DNA from: Bryobacterales bacterium
Lineage (GTDB): Bacteria > Acidobacteriota > Terriglobia > Bryobacterales > Bryobacteraceae
Assembly: GCA_019261985.1 (NCBI GenBank)
Contig: JAFAQY010000009.1
Coordinates: 1-35,396 of the forward strand
Direction of reading: 5' to 3'
DNA length: 35,396 nt
In this document: positions 16,701 to 23,727 of the stretch, one piece after another
How the letters are laid out: each line of letters begins with the position of its first letter
Position numbering within the stretch: the first letter of the stretch is position 1
The notes under the pieces: generated by a model
Databases searched by the model: none
What the model was told of the DNA's origin: nothing
The model's input: the letters and a program-made list of their open reading frames with translations, nothing else
Made by a program: the position numbers and the translations under genes

Positions 16701-17881
16701 CCCTTTTTTGCGTGGTGCTTGCCGCATGCACCAGACCTGCCCCGCCGCCCGCGCCCACTACCGGCCTCGCCTACGCCGGCCCTCCCACGCTTAGCCTCCG
16801 TAAAGACCTGGGCCCGCGCGCCTCCATCGCCGCCACGGTAAAACATGGCGACCGTCTCGATGTTCTCGAAACGCGCCGCCGGTTTGTGAGAGTGCGTACT
16901 TCGGCAGGCGTGGAAGGGTGGACGGACCTAAATCTGCTCCTGAGCGATCCACAGATGACCGACCTGCGCGCCCTCGCGGCCGCCGCAAAACAGCTTCCGT
17001 CCGAAGGCGCGGCGACGGTTTTTGAGCCGCTGAACATCCACGCCGAGCCATTTCGCCAATCCGCAAGCTTCTTCCAAATCCCGGAGAAAGGGTCGGTGGA
17101 AGTGATCGGCCATCGCGTCTCCGCCCAGCATCCCCCGCCGGCGCCTAAACCGGCATCTCACCGCGCGGCGGCCGCGCCGAAGAAGAAATCGAAGAATAAG
17201 CAGGCGCCGTTCCTACTGCCGCTTCCCAATCCGCCGCCGGTTCCCCCGGACCTGATGGACCTCTCACGCCCCAGCGGTTTGGTAGACGAGCGGTCCGCGC
17301 AACCAATTCCGATGGATGACTGGTCACTCGTCCGCACGAGCTCTGGAGACGTTGGATGGGCGCTCTCGCGAATGCTGGTCATGTCGATTCCGGACGAAGT
17401 CGCCCAGTACGCCGAAGGGCGCCGAATCACCTCCTACCTCCCTCTCGGCACGGTTACAGACAAAGAGAAGAACGAGACGAAGCAGAACTGGCTCTGGACC
17501 ACCGCGAGTTTCAAGCAACTGCCGTATGAGTTCGACAGCTTCCGCGTCTTCGTATGGAGCTTGAAGCACCACCGCTACGAAACCGCATACATTGAACGGA
17601 ACGTAAAAGGATATTATCCGGTGGAACGCGTCAACACGCCGGGACAACAGGAAGACGCTTTTTCGCTAGTGCTCGAAGACAAAGAAGGCAAGCTCAACAA
17701 GTGCACATACGCGTTCAGCGGGTACCGGGTGCATCAAATCTCGAAAGTGCCCTACCAGCCTCCGCCTCCGCTCCCGGAAGTGCGGTCGGTAACTAGCTTT
17801 GAGCCACCGCCTCCGCCGCCTCCGGCCCAAGTAAGTTGGGCAGACCGTCTCCGCTCCTTGCGCTCCAAACTCCGCCTGTAA
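16622..17881 (+). CDS. lipoprotein with two SH3-like (bacterial SH3) regions
   Basis: The mature protein begins at the lipobox Cys (VVLAAC, codon at 16727), preceded by the hydrophobic stretch GYWVALFCVV. Domain 1 (about 40-90) is SH3-like: LSLRKDLGPRASIAATVKHG, then RRRFVRVRTSAGVEGWTDLN. A second, split SH3-like region holds NIHAEPFRQSASFFQIP and, after a Pro/Lys-rich insert, WSLVRTSSGDVGWALSRML. The C-terminus carries proline tracts. The exact start is unclear: ATG 16622 gives a 36-residue signal, TTG 16655 a 25-residue one. A GTG at 16553 would also be in frame, but that region is better explained by the zinc-ribbon gene. SH3-like domains bind peptidoglycan, which suits the upstream O-acylation genes. 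Confidence 0.75.
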   Translation: MRGLRISNLPHLRDAARTSGRIGYWVALFCVVLAACTRPAPPPAPTTGLAYAGPPTLSLRKDLGPRASIAATVKHGDRLDVLETRRRFVRVRTSAGVEGWTDLNLLLSDPQMTDLRALAAAAKQLPSEGAATVFEPLNIHAEPFRQSASFFQIPEKGSVEVIGHRVSAQHPPPAPKPASHRAAAAPKKKSKNKQAPFLLPLPNPPPVPPDLMDLSRPSGLVDERSAQPIPMDDWSLVRTSSGDVGWALSRMLVMSIPDEVAQYAEGRRITSYLPLGTVTDKEKNETKQNWLWTTASFKQLPYEFDSFRVFVWSLKHHRYETAYIERNVKGYYPVERVNTPGQQEDAFSLVLEDKEGKLNKCTYAFSGYRVHQISKVPYQPPPPLPEVRSVTSFEPPPPPPPAQVSWADRLRSLRSKLRL

Positions 17882-17920
17882 GTGGGGCAGGCTGCCAGCC
17901 GGGCTGAAGCCCGCCCCACT
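17881..17920. repeat. dispersed palindromic repeat, copy 4 (short form)
   Basis: A 40-nt element with perfect inverted ends, AGTGGGGC at the left and GCCCCACT at the right, and an inner hairpin GCCGGGCTGAAGCCCGCC-like stem. It begins at the last base of the lipoprotein stop codon and lies 22 nt before the PQQ dehydrogenase start. It could act as a terminator or transcript-stabilising hairpin between the two operons. Confidence 0.7.
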
Positions 17921-17942
17921 AATTTCAACTATCATAAACACC

Positions 17943-19625
17943 ATGCGAATAATCCTCACCTTCCTGGTGCTCCCCGCCTGCTGGGCGCAGAGCGGCGCCG
18001 CGGACGGGGCCACGCGCGCCGATTGGCCGCACTACGGAGGAACGCAGCTTTCCTGGCGCTACACCGCGCTCGATCAGGTCAATACGGCCAACGTGAAGAA
18101 CCTGAGCCCGGCCTGGATTTTCCAGACCGGCGATTACAGCGAAGGGCTGCAAGCCACTCCGATCGTCGTGGACGGCGTGATGTACATCATTACAGCCCGC
18201 GCTCAGGTCTTCGCCCTCAATGCCGCCACCGGTGCGGTGCTCTGGCATTACCGCTATCCGCCCGTCCGGCCTCCGGGCATCGGAGGCATCGCCGAAAACC
18301 AGGAAAGCCGGGGAGTAGCCGTAGGCAACGGCATGGTCTTCTTTGGAACCGCCGACAATTATATGGTCGCGCTCGATCAGAAGACCGGCCGCGAAGTCTG
18401 GAAAGTGAGCGTCGACGACACCAAGCAGTGCGGATGCAGCATCGCGGCGGCGCCGCTTGTTGTTAAAGACAAAGTTGTCGTGGGCGGAAACGGAGGCGAC
18501 CAGGCGCATCGCGGATACCTCACGGCCTTTAATTCGAAGACGGGGCGCCTGGCGTGGCGCTGGTACGTAGTTCCGGCTCCGGGTGAGAAAGGCAACGAGA
18601 CTTGGAAGGGAGATAGCTGGCGATACGGCGGCGGCGCGCCTTGGATGACGGGTTCCTACGACTCCAGCCTAAACCTCATCTATTGGGGAACGGGCAACGC
18701 CGCTTCCGATTTCTACGATGCCGATCGCGTTCCCTCGCCGGATAAAAGCAAAGACACAAACTTGTATACGGCCAGCGTAGTGGCTCTCGACGCCGATACG
18801 GGCAAGCTCCGCTGGCACTACCAGGAGGTCCCCGACGATGTTTGGGACTTCGACTCCGCCTACGAAGTCCTGCTTATGGACCGGCAGGTGCGCGGGCGCA
18901 TGCGCCAGATTCTCGTCCACATGAACAAGAGCGGATTGACGTTCGTTCTCGATCGCGCCACCGGCGAATTCCTGGGCGTCTTCTCCACTCCGGAAGTGCG
19001 GAACTGGATCACTGGCGTGACCGAAGACGGCAAGCTCGTCGGTCGCAACGAACCCAAGCCGGGAAAAACCGACACTTTCTGCCCTAGCGCAGCCGGCGCC
19101 AAGAGCTGGAATTCCATGGCATATTCGCCGCGCACTGGATTTATTTACACGCCCATCAATGAGCTCTGCGCGGCGCTGAACCCCACCACCGAGGGCCCGC
19201 AGGAAGGCCGGGGGTTTATGAACAGCTCAATGGATTTCAAGCTGCCGCCCGGCCGGACGACATATAGCCACCTGGATGCCTGGGACCCGGTTACCGGAAA
19301 ACGCGCGTGGAGCTATCCTTACAAATACATCCTCCTCGCCTCCGTGCTTGCCACGGCAGGCGATCTGGTCTTCACCGGCGATCCCGAGGGCAATTTCATA
19401 GCGTTCAATGCCAAAACCGGCGCGAAGGCCTGGAGCTATCAAACGGGCGCGGGCCATCGCGGATCGTCTATGTCTTATGCGGTGAATGGACGGCAATTCA
19501 TCGCCACGCCAGTCGGTTGGCAAGCGTTGCTGGTGGGTGGTTTGGGCGCCTCACTATTTGGGGATTTGAACCCTCGTATCGGTTCGACGATCATCGCCTT
19601 CGCTTTGCCGGAGGGATCGAAATGA
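17943..19625 (+). CDS. PQQ-dependent alcohol dehydrogenase, lanthanide-type Asp motif
   Basis: A 560-residue periplasmic quinoprotein with a signal peptide (MRIILTFLVLPACWA) and an eight-bladed propeller. Family motifs include ALNAATGAVLWHYRY, AFNSKTGRLAWRW, YWGTGNAASDFYDADR and the catalytic region VPDDVWDFDSAYE. In WDFD the first Asp (302) is the catalytic base; the second Asp (304) is the residue found in lanthanide-dependent XoxF/ExaF enzymes and replaced in calcium-dependent MxaF. The adjacent-cysteine pair of methanol dehydrogenases is absent; Cys163 and Cys165 (CGC) lie in the equivalent area. It oxidises an alcohol or aldehyde and passes electrons to a c-type cytochrome, encoded next with an ATGA overlap. 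The substrate is not known. Confidence 0.88.
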   Translation: MRIILTFLVLPACWAQSGAADGATRADWPHYGGTQLSWRYTALDQVNTANVKNLSPAWIFQTGDYSEGLQATPIVVDGVMYIITARAQVFALNAATGAVLWHYRYPPVRPPGIGGIAENQESRGVAVGNGMVFFGTADNYMVALDQKTGREVWKVSVDDTKQCGCSIAAAPLVVKDKVVVGGNGGDQAHRGYLTAFNSKTGRLAWRWYVVPAPGEKGNETWKGDSWRYGGGAPWMTGSYDSSLNLIYWGTGNAASDFYDADRVPSPDKSKDTNLYTASVVALDADTGKLRWHYQEVPDDVWDFDSAYEVLLMDRQVRGRMRQILVHMNKSGLTFVLDRATGEFLGVFSTPEVRNWITGVTEDGKLVGRNEPKPGKTDTFCPSAAGAKSWNSMAYSPRTGFIYTPINELCAALNPTTEGPQEGRGFMNSSMDFKLPPGRTTYSHLDAWDPVTGKRAWSYPYKYILLASVLATAGDLVFTGDPEGNFIAFNAKTGAKAWSYQTGAGHRGSSMSYAVNGRQFIATPVGWQALLVGGLGASLFGDLNPRIGSTIIAFALPEGSK

Positions 19626-20383
19626 AGTGGCTTTGGGTGTTCTCCGCGGCGCAGGCGGTGATGTGGGGACAGTCCGCTCGGGAAGCGGTGCGGCAAGGCG
19701 AACAGATATTTGCAAAATCATGCGCGACCGGATATTGCCACGGCGCGCGCGGCGGACCGGGTGGCGCGCCACGGCTCGCCGGGCGCGGATTTACGCAGCC
19801 ATTTATCGCCGCGACGGTTGCCCGCGGAGTCTCCGGAACGGCGATGCCGTCCTTCGCCGGGACGTTATCGCGCTCCGACTTGGCGGCTGTAGTTGCGTAT
19901 GTATCCACGTTGAACGGCATCGCGAACCCGGCTGTAGCCGCCAATGTGGGTGGCGCGGAATCGAACGCAGGTCCGGCGCTTTCGGCCAATGCCGCCAAAG
20001 GGCGCCAGCTCTTTTCCGATGCCGTGCGCGGTTTCGGCCGCTGCTCCACCTGCCACGAAGTGAATGGACTCGGAATTTCCGTCGCAACGCCGATTGCGGA
20101 GATTCCCGCCAACGCGCAAGCTCTGCGGTCGCTCGCAACGCCTCATGTTTTGACATCGATAATCGGCGGCGAGCAAATGCCGTCGTTGCCGGTTAGTAGC
20201 ACCAACCGAGGTGTTGTCTTTTACGATTTAACCAGCTCGCCCCCCGTGCTCCGCACTGCCGATCAAGGCTCGGTCACGTCGAAGGAAGGCAGCCCATGGA
20301 GTCATTCGTCCGCGATCGGCTCGTATAACGACGCGGAGTTGGACGCAATTCTCGAATACCTCCGCGCCGCATCCGTGCCTTAG
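19622..20383 (+). CDS. di-haem c-type cytochrome, one CX4CH site
   Basis: A 253-residue exported cytochrome with a short signal peptide (MKWLWVFSAAQAVMWGQS). Domain 1 contains CATGYCHG: Cys34, Cys39 and His40, four residues between the cysteines instead of two. Its distal ligand is probably Met75 (GTAMPSF). Domain 2 has a normal CSTCH (141-145) and Met186 (GEQMPSL). It is the likely electron acceptor of the PQQ dehydrogenase, whose stop overlaps its start (ATGA). An upstream in-frame extension exists but runs inside the dehydrogenase gene and is not real. A CX4CH motif can still take haem in some cytochromes; whether it does so here is open. Confidence 0.85.
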   Translation: MKWLWVFSAAQAVMWGQSAREAVRQGEQIFAKSCATGYCHGARGGPGGAPRLAGRGFTQPFIAATVARGVSGTAMPSFAGTLSRSDLAAVVAYVSTLNGIANPAVAANVGGAESNAGPALSANAAKGRQLFSDAVRGFGRCSTCHEVNGLGISVATPIAEIPANAQALRSLATPHVLTSIIGGEQMPSLPVSSTNRGVVFYDLTSSPPVLRTADQGSVTSKEGSPWSHSSAIGSYNDAELDAILEYLRAASVP

Positions 20384-20445
20384 CTAGGGGGCCGCTGGCC
20401 TCTGGTCCCTGCCTTCTGATACACTCCACCGGGGAGGCGAGCATC

Positions 20446-21495
20446 GTGAATCGGCGTCAGTTCCTCAAGGATGCCTCAACGGCGGGAATTTTCTTCAGTA
20501 GTTGCGGAGCTTGCGCACGGCGAGCATTCGCGCAATCGAGCGCGCCCAAGCGGCGTCAGGTGACCGTCGGCGGCCAGCGCGTCCGGACCATCGACATTCA
20601 CGCCCACGTGATCATCCCCGAAGCCACCGCGCTAATGGGAGTGAATACCGCGCCCACCGATGCCTCGGTCATTGCGCCGAAACGCTTCGAAACGATGGAC
20701 GAATGGGGCATGGACATGCAAGCCCTGAGCATCAATGCCAATTGGTATAGCATCGATCGCAATGTCGCCACCAAGATGATCCAGGTGCAGAACGAGGCGC
20801 TCGCGGCCTTGTGCGCGAAGTATCCGGACCGGTTCGTCGCCTTCGCTTCAGTCGCGCTCCAATTTCCCGAGCTCGCCGCCGAACAACTGGAGGAAGGAAT
20901 AAAGAAGCACAACCTGCGTGGCGCGGCCATCGGCGGCCATGTGAACGGCGATGAGCTGTCCAATCCCAAATTCGACCCCTTCTGGAAAAAAGCCGAGGAA
21001 CTCGGCTGCTTGATCTTCATGCACCCGCAGGGCATCCCTGAAATGGACAAGCGCCTCGCCGGCAGGGGCGGATTGACAAATGTAATCGGCAATCCGCTGG
21101 AAACTACGATCTTCCTCTCGCATCTGATTTTCGACGGTACGCTCGACAAGTTCCCCGGCCTGAAGATCTGCGCGGCTCACGGCGGCGGCTACTTGCCCTC
21201 CTACGCGGCGCGTTCCGATTACGGCTGCGTCCGCTTCGCCGGAGATTGCAAGGCCCTCAAAAAGAAGCCGACGGAGTACCTGAAGCAGCTCTATTTCGAT
21301 TCGATGGTCTTCACTCCAGAAGGGCTGCGCCACTTGGTCGCGGAGAGCGGCGTAAGTCAGATCATGATCGGCACGGATTACCCATTCCCATGGAGCACGA
21401 CGACAGTAGACCACGTATTGAACACCCCGGGTCTAACCGACACGGACAAGCGCGCGATCCTAGGCGGCAACGCCGCAAAGCTACTAAAAATCTAG
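20446..21495 (+). CDS. Tat-exported amidohydrolase, ACMSD-like
   Basis: A 349-residue protein with a twin-arginine signal (NRRQFLKDASTAGIFFSS) and a TIM-barrel amidohydrolase_2 domain. Metal ligands are visible: HAH (His52, His54), FMHPQG (His193), AAHGGGYLPSY (His245) and GTDYPFPW (Asp311). The family removes carboxyl groups from, or hydrolyses, aromatic or heterocyclic acids. The GTG start is fixed by GGGGAGG 8 nt upstream. It lies 62 nt after the cytochrome, so it may be part of the same transcript. Export by Tat suggests a folded metalloprotein working in the periplasm near the PQQ dehydrogenase. It is only a distant relative of the LigW-like protein at 6844. Its substrate is unknown. Confidence 0.85.
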   Translation: MNRRQFLKDASTAGIFFSSCGACARRAFAQSSAPKRRQVTVGGQRVRTIDIHAHVIIPEATALMGVNTAPTDASVIAPKRFETMDEWGMDMQALSINANWYSIDRNVATKMIQVQNEALAALCAKYPDRFVAFASVALQFPELAAEQLEEGIKKHNLRGAAIGGHVNGDELSNPKFDPFWKKAEELGCLIFMHPQGIPEMDKRLAGRGGLTNVIGNPLETTIFLSHLIFDGTLDKFPGLKICAAHGGGYLPSYAARSDYGCVRFAGDCKALKKKPTEYLKQLYFDSMVFTPEGLRHLVAESGVSQIMIGTDYPFPWSTTTVDHVLNTPGLTDTDKRAILGGNAAKLLKI

Positions 21496-21533
21496 TAGGG
21501 CAGGCTTTAGCCTGCGGCGGGCTTCAGCCCGCC
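21495..21533. repeat. dispersed palindromic repeat, copy 5, between convergent genes
   Basis: It starts GTAGGGCAGGCTTTAGCC and forms two perfect hairpins, GCAGGCTTTAGCCTGC and GGCGGGCTTCAGCCCGCC. It occupies the 45-nt gap between the amidohydrolase and the convergent ABC transporter, where it would serve as a bidirectional terminator. Confidence 0.7.
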
Positions 21534-21540
21534 ATGCAAG

Positions 21541-23670
21541 CTACCCATTCGCATAAGCCGGCCGCCTCTCAGTAAGCTGCCGAAAATTTGCCCGGTTCAA
21601 CGTCAGCAGCACGCAAGGCTCTATCGTCCGCACGGTTTCGCCCTCCGGCACTTCTTCCAGCAAAGCCGATTCGCCGAAGCAATCGCCTTCCTCAAGCACC
21701 CCGGACCGCTGCTGCTTGCCGCTTTCGATGTCACGAAGCAGCTCAACCCGCCCACGCACGATGATGTACAAATACGCGCCAAATTCACCTTCGCGAACGA
21801 TCACCCTCCCCTGGGGATGTTCTTCGCCCCGGAAAAGGTGCACGGCGCTCTCGATCACATCGTCCGCCAGGCCATAAAACACCGGGACCTGTCGCAGCCG
21901 CTCCACCGAAACCTCGAAGCGGTGGCGCGCTTCGTCCATAACGAAACCATGCTGCTTTTGCCACAAGCGCTGATAAGGCCCCGGACGCCGTACCAACTCC
22001 GCGTGAGTGCCATCGCCGGCTAACCGGCCGCGGTCCATCACCAGAATGCGGTCCGCGCGCACTACCGAGGACAAGCGGTGAGTCACCAATATCACCGTGC
22101 GGCCCTTGCGCAGCCGGTCCAGCGTCTTTAAAATCGCAGACTCCGCGGCGGCGTCCAGGGCCGATGTCGATTCATCCAGAATCAGCAGGCTGGGGTCGCG
22201 CACGATCGCGCGCGCCAGAGCGATCCGCTGCCGCTGGCCTCCCGAAAGGCGGCCGCCGCGCTCGCCGACCTCCGTGTCGTATCCATAAGGAAGCCGCGCG
22301 ATGAAATCGTGGATTTCGGCGGCCTTTGCAGCCTCCTCTACTTCCGCATCCGTCGCGGAGGGGCAGCCCAGACGGATGTTATCGCGAACGGATAAATCCA
22401 ACAAGAAACTCTCTTGCGGCACATAGCCGATACGGGAGCGAAGCTCGCGGATCGCAACACTCTTTAAATCGGCGCCATTTACAGTGATTCTGCCGCGATC
22501 GGGATCGTACAGGCGCATCAGCAGACTCAAAACCGTGCTCTTGCCCGAGCCGCTGGATCCGACAATGGCCACCATTCCTGTTTCATGAATGGAGAAGTTC
22601 AAATCGCACAGGCCGGCTTGATCCGCTGAATAGCTGAAAGCGACGTCCTCGAAGCGGATTTCCGGTAATGTTTTTGGGAGCTGTGCCGTGCCGGAATCGG
22701 ACATCGCTGTTTCAACTTCCAGCAGATCTCCGATACGTCGCATCCCGCCTTGCGCTTCTACCAGCGTGGGAACATACTGGGTCAAAGTCGCAAGCGAGTA
22801 GCTGGACGTCAAGAAAATCGCTTGAAAGGCGGCCAGGGCGCCCACGGTCAATAGACCCCGCGAAACCATGTAGGCCCCCGCAGCGAGAATGGAAACCTGC
22901 AAAAGCACAATGCCCGTGTAAGCCGACCTCTCGAGCATTCCGGAATATCTTCCCACCCCGAACATCCGCTCGCGCAAAGCGCCCGCGCGTTCCAGGAAGG
23001 CGGTGCGAAAGAAATTCGTGAGATCGAACGCCTTTATCAAAACCTGCGCTTCCAGATTTTCTTTCACTAGGCTGAGCACCCGGGTGTCCTCAACGCGCCG
23101 CTGGTAGCTTTCGGCCGCCACGCGCGGGGAAAAAATACGCGGGCCGGCGAGGGTGATCGGCCACACCAGCAACGCCATCAGCGCAAGCTTCCAATCTAAA
23201 AAAAACATCAGCGCCGTCCCCGCCAAAATATCGAGCGCGGGTAGAACGCCCCATCCGAGAAAGTTCTTGCACGCGGTTTCCAAGCTCGCCAGATCCGTGG
23301 AGAACGAGGCCAGAATTTCACCGGATTTGCCGGCCGAAAAGAAATCCAACGAAAGCTGCTGAACGTGATCGAAGATCGCGACCCGAAAATCCGTCAGCAT
23401 GGACGCGGTCAGGCGCGCGTACACGCGGTCCCGAACGTAGCCGAGAAGGCTCACTGCAACCGCCGCGGCCACCAATCCGGCGATTAGCCGGTACAGCAGG
23501 CTATGGTCGTCGCGCAACAGTCCATAATCTACGATGTATCGAAAGCTGAAGGGCAGCCCGGCGTAAAACGCCATTTCCAGCAGAATGCTCAACGCGATGA
23601 CCGGGCACACCTTCAGGTGCGGCTGGATATGGCGGAGGTAACCAAAGGTCGCTTGGCGGATGCCGCTCAT
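21541..23670 (-). CDS. ABC exporter (permease-ATPase) with C-terminal cyclic-nucleotide-binding-like domain
   Basis: A 709-residue half-transporter. Residues 20-310 are an ABC exporter membrane domain with six helices. Residues 335-570 are the ATPase: Walker A GSSGSGKST (371-379), signature LSGGQRQRIALARA (475-488), Walker B LLILDESTSALD (495-506) and the H-loop TH. Residues about 590-700 resemble a cNMP-binding domain (FYGLADDVIESAV, REGEFGAYLYIIVRGRVE, EEGDCFGESALLEEV). The phosphate-cassette Arg of true cAMP/cGMP binders (PRxA) is replaced by PEGE, so it may not bind a cyclic nucleotide. It should work as a homodimer; the cargo is unknown. It is divergent from the ATP-grasp-SET gene, with starts about 57 nt apart. 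Confidence 0.9.
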   Translation of the reverse strand: MSGIRQATFGYLRHIQPHLKVCPVIALSILLEMAFYAGLPFSFRYIVDYGLLRDDHSLLYRLIAGLVAAAVAVSLLGYVRDRVYARLTASMLTDFRVAIFDHVQQLSLDFFSAGKSGEILASFSTDLASLETACKNFLGWGVLPALDILAGTALMFFLDWKLALMALLVWPITLAGPRIFSPRVAAESYQRRVEDTRVLSLVKENLEAQVLIKAFDLTNFFRTAFLERAGALRERMFGVGRYSGMLERSAYTGIVLLQVSILAAGAYMVSRGLLTVGALAAFQAIFLTSSYSLATLTQYVPTLVEAQGGMRRIGDLLEVETAMSDSGTAQLPKTLPEIRFEDVAFSYSADQAGLCDLNFSIHETGMVAIVGSSGSGKSTVLSLLMRLYDPDRGRITVNGADLKSVAIRELRSRIGYVPQESFLLDLSVRDNIRLGCPSATDAEVEEAAKAAEIHDFIARLPYGYDTEVGERGGRLSGGQRQRIALARAIVRDPSLLILDESTSALDAAAESAILKTLDRLRKGRTVILVTHRLSSVVRADRILVMDRGRLAGDGTHAELVRRPGPYQRLWQKQHGFVMDEARHRFEVSVERLRQVPVFYGLADDVIESAVHLFRGEEHPQGRVIVREGEFGAYLYIIVRGRVELLRDIESGKQQRSGVLEEGDCFGESALLEEVPEGETVRTIEPCVLLTLNRANFRQLTERRPAYANG

Positions 23671-23727
23671 TCGGAAAAGGGAATGATTATTTTCTCACGT
23701 TTCTGAGGTATGCTTTACGTTTATTCC

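Noticed and set aside
19307-19621. 105-residue N-terminal extension of the cytochrome
   Set aside because: It overlaps the PQQ dehydrogenase in another frame; ATG 19622 begins a proper signal peptide.
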